Shown here: one piece after another, positions 35,908 to 44,617 of the stretch
Numbering within the stretch: the stretch's first letter is position 1
Layout of the letters: each line of letters begins with the position of its first letter
Source: Streptomonospora nanhaiensis
Lineage (GTDB): Bacteria > Actinomycetota > Actinomycetes > Streptosporangiales > Streptosporangiaceae
Direction of reading: 5' to 3'
Assembly (NCBI RefSeq): GCF_013410565.1
Contig: NZ_JACCFO010000001.1
Location: 3,472,001-3,536,000 of the forward strand
DNA length: 64,000 nt
Made by a program: the position numbers and the translations under genes
The notes under the pieces: model-generated
What the model saw: the letters and a program-made list of their open reading frames with translations, nothing else
The model's database searches: none
What the model was told of the DNA's origin: nothing

Positions 35908-38583
35908 TCATTTGGGGTTGACGACCTCCGCGTCGATGCGGATACTCCCGTCCGGGTTCCGTGAAACATTCGTGATTATATACTCCATGTCCCGCGGCAG
36001 GATGAGTTCCCGCTGGGTTCGATAGTGGCTCTCCGTTCCCATCCAGAGGGCCCGCATTCCCGCAGGGAGTGAGAAATTGATTTTGTAGGGGTACGGATTT
36101 CCATCGATGACGGCCGGTTCGTTGCCGAGCGACGTCGACATGTAGCCGCGCTCCACCTGGCGCACACCGATCAACTGGCGCAGGGCGTCGAAGACGTCCG
36201 GGTTGCCGGGGTCGAAGCCGTCCAGGTGGGTGAAGTCGTGCAGCCCGCGAAGCGTTTCCAGGCTCTCGGGAAGCCGGCTGTTCTCCATGGCCCGGTCGAG
36301 CGTGTCGATGCGGTTCAGGAGGTCGTCAGAGGACGGGAACCCGTCGTAGGACTGGATCATGCGCTCGCGCGCGCCTGACCGCTCCATCCACCCGTCCAGC
36401 CGAGCCGCCGGGTCGGCGTCGTTCAGGATGTCGTCGACGAGCCAGCGCTGGTTGGGATTCAGGTCGGTCCGGCCGACCGCGTCGAGGATGTCCTGCAGGC
36501 GGACCGCACGGTTGCCGCCCACCATGTCGATCAACTCCGCCCCCGGCCCGCCGCTGTTGTTCCACCAGTTGTTGAGGTGCCGGGTGATGGAGGCCGGGTC
36601 CCGGGCGATCGGGTTGAACGGCCACGAGTGCCGCGTGTACTCGTAGGCCGCGAAACGCTGGTCCTCGGGCAGGTTGCGGTAGTTGTCACCCAGCACGTCC
36701 TCGCCGTAGGTCTCGCCGTCGGCGTCGGTGCCGAAGCGCCGGACGCCGTCGGGGTCCACCCGGCCGGGCCAGGAGTCGCGGGGGTCGGGCGTGGTGGCGG
36801 GGTCGGAGTCGCCGTCGGAGTCCGAGCCGTCCGCGCTCGGGTGGCTGTCGGCGTCAGGGGCCGGATCGGGGTCGGGGTTGGTGGCGTCCGGGGCCGCGTC
36901 GGGGTCCGGAGCCGGGTCGGGGTCGGGGGCGCCGCCGTCGGCGTCGCCCTCCGCTTCGGGGGCCGGGTCGGGGCCGGGGGCGGTGGCGTCCGGATCGGCG
37001 TCCAAGTCCGCGTTGCCGTTCGGGTCGGTGTCGCCCGGGTCCCGGACCGGGACGCCGTCGGGGTCGGGGGCCAGCGGGTCGCCGCCGCCGTCGGTCGTCC
37101 GATTCGGCAGGTTCGCCGGGTCGGTGTTCGGCGGGTCGGTCTGCTGTCCTTCGGACTGCTGACCGTCCGGCTGCTGGCCGCCGGACTGCTGACCGTCGCC
37201 GCCGCCCCCGGTGCCACCACCGCCGCCGGTACCACCACCGCCCCCGCCGGAGCCGCCGCCACCACCGGAGCCGCCCTCGTCGCCGCCGCCCACGGGCTCG
37301 TAGCGGACGGTCAGCGGCTGGGTGCCGCCGGGGCCGTCTTCGACCGGGGCCGGCTGCCGGGTGAGGTCCTGGTCGGCGTCGTCGAGCACCTGCTGCAGGC
37401 CGTCGATCCGGCTCTGGTCGACCTGCAGGCCGTCCAGGGCCTGCTGCAGCGACTGCGTGGTCTGCTGCCCCGTCTGGTTGCCGATCTGCTGCAACTGGTT
37501 GGTGTTCGCCGACTGGTTGTTGTCGGCCTGCTGCTGGTCGCCCCCGTCGCCGTTGCCGTTTCCGTTGCCGCCGCCGACGGCGCGGGACCCGCGCGCCAGC
37601 GCCTTGAAGACCCCCGCACCGCCCAGGAACATGCTCCCGACGTTCAACGCGCCCTGCGTGATCACATAGCCCGGACGATCGCCCCACTCCCGCCACGGCA
37701 CGACCGCGTGCGCGAACTCCGTCCACCCGCTGGAGAAGTTGCCCCACCACTCACCGAAGGAGCCCACCCCCCAGCCGTCCTCCCCATAGACCCCCACCAG
37801 GCTCCCCAGACCCGCCAGCGTGTCACCCCAGTTGCCCGCGAGATTGCTCCCCCACTCACTCCACGAACCGACACCCCACCCGTTCTCGCCGTAGAGGCCG
37901 ACCATCGCCCCCAGATCCTCGGCGATCCCCACACCGAAGTCCGCCACCCCGTTCCACACGTCCTCATACCAGGGCGCGTCATGCTCCTGCGGCGTGGCCC
38001 AGGGGGTCTCGACGTTCTCGGGCGCCTCGGTGTAGCCGTACGCCCGCTGGTTGGGGCCCAGGCCGGTCTCGCCGCCGGGGTCGGTGGCCACGAACGTGGT
38101 GCCGCCGAAGTGCCGGGTGATCTCGTTGGCGCACTCCCGCTCGGCCTCCATGTAGTCGTTGAGGGCCGCGAGCACGTCGTTGTTCAGGTCGTTGTGCCGG
38201 TTGACCTTGTCCTCGTCCTCGCGCCAGTCGTCGTCGCCCTCGATCTCGTCGCGGAACTCCTGGGCGTCGGCCTTCAGCGTCTCCAGGCGGCCCTTGATCT
38301 CCTCGGCGCGGTCGGCGAAGGTCAGCAGCGCCCCGCCAACAACCGCGGCGGCCGTGTTGAACTCCTCGCCCTTGGTCGGCACCTGGTTCAACGCGCCCAG
38401 CAGCACGCCCGACTCCGGCGCGATGTAGATGCCCTCAAGCCGGTCCCACTCGGACTTGATGTCGCTTCCGGCGTCGCGGATCGCGGTGCCGTCGTTCTTC
38501 AACGCGTCGCCGGCGGTCCGCAGATCCTCGGGCTTGACCTGCGGAATCGGAATCGCATTGGGGTCGATCACACCGTCGCTCAC
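35908..38583 (-). CDS. Type VII secreted polymorphic toxin with C-terminal ADP-ribosyltransferase domain
   Basis: About 891 residues in five parts. (1) A helical N-terminal domain (20-160) with WDRLEG and Tyr144-xxx-Glu148, matching the YxxxD/E export motif of ESX substrates. (2) Two Gly/Trp repeats, YGENGWGVGSWSEW and YGEDGWGVGSFGEWW (229-289). (3) A short hydrophobic stretch (about 307-330). (4) A long Gly-rich, then Asp/Pro-rich spacer (335-620). (5) A C-terminal domain (about 735-891) with ADP-ribosyltransferase signature residues Arg779 (LRGL), Ser-Thr-Ser 816-818 (GYMSTS) and Gln857-x-Glu859. QxE rather than ExE suggests an asparagine or similar acceptor. GTG 38583 is preferred; GTG 38664 is upstream in frame. 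Confidence 0.82.
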   Translation of the reverse strand: MSDGVIDPNAIPIPQVKPEDLRTAGDALKNDGTAIRDAGSDIKSEWDRLEGIYIAPESGVLLGALNQVPTKGEEFNTAAAVVGGALLTFADRAEEIKGRLETLKADAQEFRDEIEGDDDWREDEDKVNRHNDLNNDVLAALNDYMEAERECANEITRHFGGTTFVATDPGGETGLGPNQRAYGYTEAPENVETPWATPQEHDAPWYEDVWNGVADFGVGIAEDLGAMVGLYGENGWGVGSWSEWGSNLAGNWGDTLAGLGSLVGVYGEDGWGVGSFGEWWGNFSSGWTEFAHAVVPWREWGDRPGYVITQGALNVGSMFLGGAGVFKALARGSRAVGGGNGNGNGDGGDQQQADNNQSANTNQLQQIGNQTGQQTTQSLQQALDGLQVDQSRIDGLQQVLDDADQDLTRQPAPVEDGPGGTQPLTVRYEPVGGGDEGGSGGGGGSGGGGGGTGGGGGTGGGGDGQQSGGQQPDGQQSEGQQTDPPNTDPANLPNRTTDGGGDPLAPDPDGVPVRDPGDTDPNGNADLDADPDATAPGPDPAPEAEGDADGGAPDPDPAPDPDAAPDATNPDPDPAPDADSHPSADGSDSDGDSDPATTPDPRDSWPGRVDPDGVRRFGTDADGETYGEDVLGDNYRNLPEDQRFAAYEYTRHSWPFNPIARDPASITRHLNNWWNNSGGPGAELIDMVGGNRAVRLQDILDAVGRTDLNPNQRWLVDDILNDADPAARLDGWMERSGARERMIQSYDGFPSSDDLLNRIDTLDRAMENSRLPESLETLRGLHDFTHLDGFDPGNPDVFDALRQLIGVRQVERGYMSTSLGNEPAVIDGNPYPYKINFSLPAGMRALWMGTESHYRTQRELILPRDMEYIITNVSRNPDGSIRIDAEVVNPK

Positions 38584-38848
38584 CGCGGCACCACCATGGG
38601 TCGATCCTGTGGGCACAGGGGGCGGCGCCGGATCCGGGCGCTGCCCACCAGTGGTTTGGACCACGGCGGCGGACGGACGGTTCCCGTCTGGGGGTACGGG
38701 GGCGCCCGGCCGCGTCCGGGGCCGGGACCTGGGGTCCCGTGTCCATGATGCTGCGCCGAACGCGCGCGGGCGAGCGGTTCGCGCGGCCGGAACCGGTCCC
38801 GAGCGGCGCGGGGCGGAGGGAACCGCGCGGCGGGCGCGGCCGTCCGGC
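38584..38848. other. Promoter region of the toxin gene
   Basis: Between the hisG terminator and the toxin start. It should hold the toxin promoter. The upstream GTG at 38664 keeps the frame open, so the exact start is unsure. No other gene seen. Confidence 0.4.
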
Positions 38849-38880
38849 GCCGGGGCGCGCCCGCGCGGGCGCGCCCCGGC
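38849..38880 (-). terminator. Strong hairpin after hisG
   Basis: A perfect 15-pair stem with a 2-base loop, beginning 8 bases after the hisG stop. It separates the histidine genes from the toxin gene that follows on the same strand. Confidence 0.75.
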
Positions 38881-38887
38881 CGCGCGG

Positions 38888-39742
38888 CTAGAGCCGGCAG
38901 GCGTAGATGTCGGTGACCAGGATGGCGCGGGCGCCCAGCTCCCACAGATCGTCCATGATGCGCTGGGCCGCGGTGCGCGGCACCATGGCGCGCACCGCCA
39001 CCCACCCCTCGCGGTGCAGGGGCGAGACCGTGGGCCCCTCCATGCCGGGGGTCAGGGCGACCGCGTCGTCCAGCTTCTCGGCGTGGACGTCGTAGTCCAT
39101 CATCACGTAGTCGCGGGCGACCAGGACGCCGCGCAGGCGGCGCAGCAGCTGCTCGATCTTGGGGTCGTCGGCGGCGCCGGTGCGGCGGATCACCACCGCC
39201 TCGGAGGTCAGGATCGGCTCGCCGAACAGCTCCAGGCCGGCGTTGCGCAGCGTGGTGCCGGTGGAGACGACGTCGGCGACCGCGTCGGCCACGCCGAGCT
39301 GGATGGAGCTTTCCACGGCGCCGTCGAGGTGGATGATGCGCGCCTCGATCCCGCGCTCGGTCAGGTAGCGCTCCAGCAGCCCCTCGAACGAGGTGGCGAT
39401 CCGCTTGCCGCGCAGGTCGTCGACGGTCATGGCGGCGCCGTTGCGCGCCGCGAAGCGGAAGGTGGAGCCGCCGAAGCCCAGCGGCAGCACCTCCTCGACC
39501 GGCGCGCCGGAGTCCAGCAGCATGTCGCGGCCGGTGATCCCGGCCTGCAGGATGCCCTCGCCGACGTAGACGGCGATGTCCTTGGGGCGCAGGAAGAAGA
39601 ACTCGGTGTCGTTCTCGGGGTCGACCAGCACGAGGTCGCGGGAGTCCTTGCGCTGGCGGTATCCGGCCTCGCGCAGCATGGCGCTGGCGGGCTCGGCGAG
39701 CTGGCCCTTGTTGGGCACGGCGATTCGGAGCATGTCGGGCAT
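38888..39742 (-). CDS. hisG: ATP phosphoribosyltransferase, long form
   Basis: A 284-residue enzyme catalysing the first step of histidine synthesis (ATP plus PRPP). The long HisG type has a catalytic pair of lobes ([45 protein letters not shown], the PRPP loop) and a C-terminal ACT-like domain (about 210-284) for histidine feedback inhibition. ATG 39742, with ATG 39733 as alternative. 84 bases after hisE on the same strand, forming the classic actinobacterial hisE-hisG pair. Confidence 0.95.
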   Translation of the reverse strand: MPDMLRIAVPNKGQLAEPASAMLREAGYRQRKDSRDLVLVDPENDTEFFFLRPKDIAVYVGEGILQAGITGRDMLLDSGAPVEEVLPLGFGGSTFRFAARNGAAMTVDDLRGKRIATSFEGLLERYLTERGIEARIIHLDGAVESSIQLGVADAVADVVSTGTTLRNAGLELFGEPILTSEAVVIRRTGAADDPKIEQLLRRLRGVLVARDYVMMDYDVHAEKLDDAVALTPGMEGPTVSPLHREGWVAVRAMVPRTAAQRIMDDLWELGARAILVTDIYACRL

Positions 39743-39826
39743 GGGTGAGGAGTCCTTGAGGTGTCGTGGCTGCGGACGCGGACGTCGGCGGGGCCGGGCC
39801 GGAGCGCGGGCGTGCGCCCGGACCGG

Positions 39827-40090
39827 CTACAGATGCCGGTAGACGTCCTCCAGGCGCAGCCCGCGCGCCAGCATCAGCACCTGCACGTGGTACAGGAGCT
39901 GGGAGATCTCCTCGGCGGCGGAGTCGTCGGACTCGTACTCGGCGGCCATCCAGACCTCGGCGGCCTCTTCGACGACCTTCTTGCCGATGGCGTGGACGCC
40001 CGCGTCCAGGGCCGCGACCGTGCCCGAGCCCTCGGGACGGGAGCGCGCCTTCTCGGACAGCTCGGCGAACAGCTCATCGAAGGTCTTCAT
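39827..40090 (-). CDS. hisE: Phosphoribosyl-ATP diphosphatase
   Basis: An 87-residue all-alpha MazG-fold pyrophosphohydrolase, second step of histidine synthesis. The metal-binding E-x-x-E pattern is in [19 protein letters not shown], and the C-terminal [14 protein letters not shown] helix is characteristic. ATG 40090 with GAGGAAAG 7 bases upstream; a GTG two codons earlier is less likely. Confidence 0.95.
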   Translation of the reverse strand: MKTFDELFAELSEKARSRPEGSGTVAALDAGVHAIGKKVVEEAAEVWMAAEYESDDSAAEEISQLLYHVQVLMLARGLRLEDVYRHL

Positions 40091-40198
40091 GGTCACTTTC
40101 CTCGGGCCAGGCGTGCCCTACCAGGGTAGGCGCAGCGCGTACCCGCTCGCGCCCCGCGCGGCGCGAACAGCCGGTGACACGCGGGCCTCCGGGGGGCG

Positions 40199-41089
40199 TC
40201 AGTCCAGTTCGCGCAGCACCTTGCGGGCCCCGGAGCGGCGCGCCAGGGCGCGGTAGAGCCCGCGCGGCACCAGGCGCAGCAGCCGGTCGGCCGCGCCGTA
40301 GACGGGTCCGGGCACCACCACGGCCCACCCGGCGGCCCAGCCCCGCAGCGCCTCCAGCACCACCCGGTCCTTGGGCACGAACGCGGGCTCGGGCAGCCGG
40401 CCGCTGTCCTGCAGGCTTTGGGTCATGTCGGTGCGCACGAACCCCGGCAGGACCGCCGTGACGTGCACCCCGTGCGGGGCGACCTCCAGCGCCACGCTCT
40501 GGCTCCAGGAGGTGAGGAACGCCTTGCTCGCGGCGTAGACCGACGACCCGGGGGCCGCCGTGAGCTGCCCGGCCATGGACGAGACGTTGATCACGCCCAG
40601 CGGCGGGACGCGGCCCGCGCCGGCTTCGCGGCGGGCGAGCTGCACGGGCAGCACGGCGCGCGCCAGGCGCAGCTGGGCGCGCACGTTGAGGGCCAGCAGC
40701 GCGTCGACCTCCTCCACGTCCTGGCGGGCGAACTCGCCGCCACCGCCGTGGCCCGCGTTGTTGACCAGCAGGTCCACCGGCGCGGCGGCGCCCGAGCCGT
40801 CGGCGCGCAGCCGGTCCTCCACGCGCGCCAGGCCGCCGGGGTCGGCGAGGTCGGCGGGCAGCGCCTCGGCGCCCACGGCGAACCGCTCGGCCAACTCGGC
40901 GGCCAGCGCCTCGACGCGCTCGGCGCGCCGGGCCACCAGGACCAGGTCGTACCCGCGTTCGGCCAGGCGGCGCGCGAACTCCTCGCCGATGCCCGACGAC
41001 GCGCCGGTGACCAGCGCGGTGCGGCGGTGCCGGCCGCCGCCGTCCGCCGCCTCGGCCGCGTTCCGGCCGGTGTGCTCGGACTGGCTCAC
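40199..41089 (-). CDS. Short-chain dehydrogenase/reductase
   Basis: A 296-residue Rossmann-fold oxidoreductase. The NAD(P) loop TGASSGIG is at 28-35, NNAG follows, and the catalytic set is Ser in INVSSMAG plus Tyr and Lys in VYAASK. After that comes a C-terminal extension of about 70 residues (GWAAGWAVVVPGPVYGAADR...) seen in DltE-like or fatty-acid-related members. GTG 41089 with GAGGA 6 bases upstream. Substrate unknown; not part of the his operon. Confidence 0.9.
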   Translation of the reverse strand: MSQSEHTGRNAAEAADGGGRHRRTALVTGASSGIGEEFARRLAERGYDLVLVARRAERVEALAAELAERFAVGAEALPADLADPGGLARVEDRLRADGSGAAAPVDLLVNNAGHGGGGEFARQDVEEVDALLALNVRAQLRLARAVLPVQLARREAGAGRVPPLGVINVSSMAGQLTAAPGSSVYAASKAFLTSWSQSVALEVAPHGVHVTAVLPGFVRTDMTQSLQDSGRLPEPAFVPKDRVVLEALRGWAAGWAVVVPGPVYGAADRLLRLVPRGLYRALARRSGARKVLRELD

Positions 41090-41317
41090 GAGATCCTCAC
41101 CCTTTCCCATCGACCTGGTGGCCTGATTTTCCCCCGGTGCGCGGGCGCGCGGGGCCGCCCGCGCCCGCCGGGGTTGGACGGCTGTACTCCCGTCCGATGC
41201 CGTATGACCGCGATGGCTTGCTCCCTCACCCGTGTACGGCGGCGGACCGCAGTGTTCCACGCCACACACCGGCGCCGCCAACCGGGCGCTTAGCACCCCA
41301 GGCACTACGGTTTGGGC

Positions 41318-42013
41318 ATGGCAGCGCCACAGAAACCCCTGCAGCCCGCCGGTCTCGACTCCCATCTGCGCGACGCCGGGCTGTTCATCCGTCAGGCAAT
41401 CCGCACGTTCCGCGCCACGGGGGCCGTCGCGCCCAGCAGCCCCGCGCTGGCGCACCGGCTGGCCCGGTTCCTCGACGAACGCGACGACCCCGACGCCCCC
41501 CTGACCGTCATGGAGGCGGGCGCGGGCACCGGCGCGGTCTCCCGCGCGATCGCGTCCCACATGCGCCCCGGCGACACCCTCGACCTGGTCGAGACCAACC
41601 CGGAGTTCACCGGCCACCTGGCCGAGCTCCTGGTGGCCGACCCGGAGCTGTCGCGCGTGGCCGACCGGGTGACCGTGCACCAGATGCCGGTCACCAACAT
41701 GGGGCCCGACCGCCGCTACGACGTCATCGTCTCCGGGCTGCCCTTCGCGAACTTCACCGCCGAAGAGGTCCGCGAGATCATGGAGTACTACTTCTCCGTG
41801 CTGCGCCCCGGCGGCCACCTGTCGTTCTTCGGCTACCTCTACACCAAGGAGGTCAAGGCGGTCATCGCGCCGCGCGCCGACTACCTGCGCCAGGCGCGGT
41901 CGAGCTGGGTTGTCGAGGAGTGGGTGAACCGCTACGGGATCGGTACCGAACCGGTGCTGGCCAACCTCCCGCCGGCCTGGATCCACCACCTGCGCAAGCC
42001 CGCCGAGGACTGA
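41318..42013 (+). CDS. SAM-dependent methyltransferase (PmtA-like)
   Basis: A 231-residue class I methyltransferase. The SAM motif VMEAGAGTGAVSRAIASHM is followed by DLVETNPEF, the motif IV-like YDVIVSGLPFANF and a post-motif stretch VLRPGGHLSFFGYLY. The SGLPFANF segment resembles phospholipid N-methyltransferase and KsgA-like enzymes, so a lipid or RNA substrate is possible. ATG 41318 has no ribosome site but a TACGGT hexamer 7 bases ahead, suggesting a leaderless message. Confidence 0.85.
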   Translation: MAAPQKPLQPAGLDSHLRDAGLFIRQAIRTFRATGAVAPSSPALAHRLARFLDERDDPDAPLTVMEAGAGTGAVSRAIASHMRPGDTLDLVETNPEFTGHLAELLVADPELSRVADRVTVHQMPVTNMGPDRRYDVIVSGLPFANFTAEEVREIMEYYFSVLRPGGHLSFFGYLYTKEVKAVIAPRADYLRQARSSWVVEEWVNRYGIGTEPVLANLPPAWIHHLRKPAED

Positions 42014-42050
42014 CTCCGTCGCCGGCCTCCGCGCGTCTCCCCGTCCACCC

Positions 42051-42079
42051 GGCCCCGGTGCGCCCAGCGCACCGGGGCC
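42051..42079 (+). terminator. Hairpin after the methyltransferase
   Basis: A perfect 13-pair stem (GGCCCCGGTGCGC with its complement) and a 3-base loop, 38 bases past the stop codon. Confidence 0.75.
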
Positions 42080-42215
42080 GCCGGCGTTGAGGGGGCGGTT
42101 GCACAGGGCGGCACCGCGCCACGCGCGGTTATCCGAAAACCCCTCATGAAAAGGGGAACTCCAGCGCCCGGGAAATCCCGGCCGGGTACGGAAATCCCGT
42201 GGCTACCCTGTCTCC

Positions 42216-42275
42216 ATGCTCGGTCGCCGGAAACCGGTCCAGAATCCCGTCGTCGCCAAGAACACGAGGCGCTGA
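42216..42275 (+). CDS. Possible 19-residue leaderless peptide
   Basis: ATG 42216 opens a 19-codon frame rich in Arg and Lys (MLGRRKPVQNPVVAKNTRR). A TACCCT hexamer lies 7 bases before the ATG, the leaderless arrangement common in this genome. Its stop codon TGA overlaps the ATG of the next small frame (TGATG), so translation could be coupled. Alternatively the two frames are one small protein broken by a frameshift. Confidence 0.35.
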   Translation: MLGRRKPVQNPVVAKNTRR

Positions 42276-42415
42276 TGATCCTCGGAGCGGCGGGCGCCGG
42301 CGGGATATGGGGGGTCATCCAGGGCGCGGCCGAGAACAGCCCGCGCCAACTCCGGGAGGACCGGTGGTACTACGTATGGGTCCTGGCGAGGAGGAGCAAC
42401 GTGTACGGGCTGTGA
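42275..42415 (+). CDS. Possible 46-residue small protein
   Basis: The second half of the TGATG-coupled pair. 46 residues with a short Gly/Ala-rich hydrophobic start (MILGAAGAGGIWGVIQGAA) and an aromatic/basic end (DRWYYVWVLARRSNVYGL). The hydrophobic part could sit in a membrane. No family recognised. The surrounding 350 bases are otherwise free of genes. Confidence 0.35.
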   Translation: MILGAAGAGGIWGVIQGAAENSPRQLREDRWYYVWVLARRSNVYGL

Positions 42416-42456
42416 CCAGCGCCGACGCCTCGCCGACGGCACCGGCGGGGCGGCGC

Positions 42457-43179
42457 CTAGTGCAGCCGTTCGCCGCACTCGGCGGGGCGCAGGACGGTGC
42501 CCTCGGGGGCCTCCGCCGTGCCCGCGAGGCGCAGGCAGGCGTCGGCGGGGCCGCCGGAGGCGTCCTGGGGCGGGTACTCCACCCAGACCTCGCAGACCGG
42601 CCCCTCGGGTCCGGCCTCCGCGCGGGTGCCGGCCGCCGGGGGCGCTCCGGCCAGCCGGCCGAACGCGATCAGGCGGTCCCGCTCGGCGTAGGACTCCGCG
42701 ACCGCGAACCGCCAGTGGGCGGCGGCCTCCTTCAGCAGCTCCCGGCCGGGCGCGCCGAGCGCGCGCAGGCGGTCGGCGCGGGCGCGCACCAGGTCGGCCA
42801 CCGCGCAGCACAGCGGCGTGCCGCCCACGCGGTTGTACCCCGCGACGGGATACCGCACCAGGAACTCGCCGAGCAGGTCGAGGGCGGCCTCGCGCGTCCA
42901 GCGCGGGGCGTCCGGCCGTTCGGCGATCTCCAGCAGGAACGGGGCGGCGGCGACCGCCGCCGGGAAGACCGCCCCCATGTGCCCGTGCAGGACGCTGGAG
43001 TTCTCCAGGCGCGTCACGGCCTCGGCCGCCTCGAACCGCGTCCGGGCGGTGGCCAGCGCCCGCAGCGGGGCGGCCGGGTCGGGCGGACGCCAGGTGGACT
43101 CAGGTGCCCAGGCCGGGAGCGCGAGCACCGGGGTGGGGATGGCCGCCCAGTCCACGGCGGCGATCCGCTCGGTCAGCAT
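42457..43179 (-). CDS. Unknown HEAT-like helical protein
   Basis: A 240-residue soluble protein with Ala/Leu/Arg-rich helices: RIAAVDWAAIPTPVL, ALATARTRFEAAEAVTRLEN, VFPAAVAAAPFLLEIAE and TREAALDLLGEFLVRY. The spacing recalls HEAT-like repeats, but I cannot assign a family. The last 60 residues are less structured and acidic. ATG 43179. It is divergent from the Clp-N gene, and the 127-base gap between them holds two palindromes that could control both. Confidence 0.65.
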   Translation of the reverse strand: MLTERIAAVDWAAIPTPVLALPAWAPESTWRPPDPAAPLRALATARTRFEAAEAVTRLENSSVLHGHMGAVFPAAVAAAPFLLEIAERPDAPRWTREAALDLLGEFLVRYPVAGYNRVGGTPLCCAVADLVRARADRLRALGAPGRELLKEAAAHWRFAVAESYAERDRLIAFGRLAGAPPAAGTRAEAGPEGPVCEVWVEYPPQDASGGPADACLRLAGTAEAPEGTVLRPAECGERLH

Positions 43180-43227
43180 GCCCGGATCCTCGCACGCGCG
43201 GCGCGTCGGGGCACCCCCACCAGAGTC

Positions 43228-43270
43228 GTCAACAAAGGTTGACAGCGCGGTGTCGTCAACATAAGTTGAC
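43228..43270. promoter_or_regulatory. Two tandem palindromes over a promoter
   Basis: GTCAAC-AAAG-GTTGAC at 43228-43243 and GTCAAC-ATAA-GTTGAC at 43255-43270, both perfect, centres 27 bases apart. The first overlaps a -35 TTGACA (43239-43244), and the second overlaps a -10 TAAGTT (43262-43267), spaced 17 bases. A dimeric repressor bound here would block RNA polymerase on the Clp-N gene. The regulator is not identified. Confidence 0.75.
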
Positions 43271-43306
43271 AAGCGCAGCGGTACCCGACCCCTCGGAGGT
43301 TGTGAC

Positions 43307-43801
43307 ATGTTCGAGCGCTTCGCCAAGGACGCCCGCCTGGCCGTCGTCTCCGCCCAGGAGGAGGCCCGCGGCCTGGGCCACCGCCACATCGGCGCCGCCC
43401 ACCTGGTCCTGGGCCTGCTGGCCGAGGACGGCGGCACCGCCGCCCGCGCGCTGGCCGAGCACGGCGCCGACCTCGCCGCCCTGCGCGAGGCCGTCCGGCG
43501 CTCCGCCGGAGCGCCCGCGCCCGCCGGAGCCGCCGGCACCGCCTCCCCGCCCCGGCGCGGCCTCCTCGGCCGCCTGGCGGGCCGGGGGCACATCCCCTTC
43601 ACCCGTCCGGCCAAGCGCTCCCTGGAGGAGTCGCTGCGCGTCGCCCTGGACCGCGGTGACACCACGATCTCCGGCGGCCACGTGCTGCTGGGGGTCCTGC
43701 GCACCGGCGACCCCGGCGCCCTGCGGGCCCTCACCGACGCGGGCGTGGCGCCCGCCGACCTGCGCGGCACCACCGAGCGCCTGCTCGGCGAGGCCGCCTG
43801 A
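43307..43801 (+). CDS. Clp N-terminal domain protein
   Basis: A 164-residue protein with two Clp-N repeats as in the N-domain of ClpC/ClpA (FERFAKDARLAVVSAQEEAR with GHRHIGAAHLVLGLL, then RPAKRSLEESLRVALDRGD with SGGHVLLGVL), joined by a Gly/Ala-rich linker. There is no ATPase domain, so it may bind substrates or Clp partners as an adaptor. Such free Clp-N proteins occur widely in actinomycetes. GGAGG lies 7 bases before the ATG. Expression is probably controlled by the palindromes upstream. Confidence 0.9.
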   Translation: MFERFAKDARLAVVSAQEEARGLGHRHIGAAHLVLGLLAEDGGTAARALAEHGADLAALREAVRRSAGAPAPAGAAGTASPPRRGLLGRLAGRGHIPFTRPAKRSLEESLRVALDRGDTTISGGHVLLGVLRTGDPGALRALTDAGVAPADLRGTTERLLGEAA

Positions 43802-43861
43802 GCGCGCCTCCGCCCGGTCGGGCGGCCGTCCGGCCGGGTGTCCGACCGGACGGAGGCGCGC
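43802..43861. terminator. Bidirectional terminator between convergent genes
   Basis: GCGCGCCTCCG (43802-43812) pairs perfectly with its complement at 43851-43861, and inside it CCGGTCGG pairs with CCGACCGG. It fills the space between the Clp-N gene and the vat-like gene. Confidence 0.65.
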
Positions 43862-43864
43862 GGG

Positions 43865-44539
43865 CTACGCGCCGCGCAGCCCGCCCTCCTCGGCGGCGCG
43901 CGCGGCGATCTCGGCCAGCCGCGCGGGCGTGCCGGTCATGATGTCGGCCGCGTGGCGGGTGATCAGCTCCACCGGCCAGTCCCACCACGCCACGCGGCGC
44001 AGCAGGTCCACGTCCCGGGGCTCGTACCGGGTGCGGATGACCCGGGCGGGGTTGCCGCCCACGATGGCGTAGGGCGGGACGTCGGCGGTGACCACGCTGT
44101 AGGCGCCCACCACCGCGCCGTCGCCGATGGTGACCCCGGGCAGCACCGCCGCCTCGCGGCCGATCCACACGTCGTTGCCCACCACGGTGTCGCCCTTGGC
44201 CGGCAGCGCCAGGAACGCCTCCAGCGTGTTGTCGGCCCACTCGCCGCCGAACATGGTGAACGGGAAGGTCGAGGGCCCCGCCATGGGGTGGTTGCCGCCG
44301 GGCATCACGAACCGCGCGCCGGGGCCGATCGCGCAGAACCGGCCGATGACCAGCCGCTGCGGGCCGTAGAGGTAGAGCACGTTGGCGCGCTCGAACGGCT
44401 CGCGGCGGCCCTCGTCGTCGTAGTAGGTGAACTCCCCGACCTCGATGAACTCCGAGGTCACCTGGTTGCGCAGGAAGACCACGTTGTCCAGGTCCGGGCG
44501 CGTGGTGGGGTGCAGGCGGGCGGGGTCGGGCGCGGGCAC
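43865..44539 (-). CDS. Vat-like streptogramin A / xenobiotic acetyltransferase
   Basis: A 224-residue hexapeptide-repeat acyltransferase of the Vat/CatB family, using acetyl-CoA. It has the turn-repeat core ([65 protein letters not shown]) and the catalytic His84 in GGNHPMAG. This matches streptogramin A acetyltransferases in length and motifs, but chloramphenicol and other substrates occur in the family. GTG start with AGAGGAGC. It follows a vgb-like gene by 78 bases, which supports the streptogramin assignment. Confidence 0.85.
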   Translation of the reverse strand: MPAPDPARLHPTTRPDLDNVVFLRNQVTSEFIEVGEFTYYDDEGRREPFERANVLYLYGPQRLVIGRFCAIGPGARFVMPGGNHPMAGPSTFPFTMFGGEWADNTLEAFLALPAKGDTVVGNDVWIGREAAVLPGVTIGDGAVVGAYSVVTADVPPYAIVGGNPARVIRTRYEPRDVDLLRRVAWWDWPVELITRHAADIMTGTPARLAEIAARAAEEGGLRGA

Positions 44540-44617
44540 GGTGCTCCTCTGCTGCGGGCGTCCGGTCGGCGGACCGGGCGGCGGTGGTCGGGTTCCGGTG
44601 TCGGGCTGCGGCGCCGG

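Noticed and set aside
36840..37290. Repeating GGGTCGG and GCCGCC units, looked like a tandem DNA repeat or array
   Set aside because: They encode the Asp/Pro and Gly-rich spacer of the toxin, and no regular repeat-spacer pattern of a CRISPR is present.
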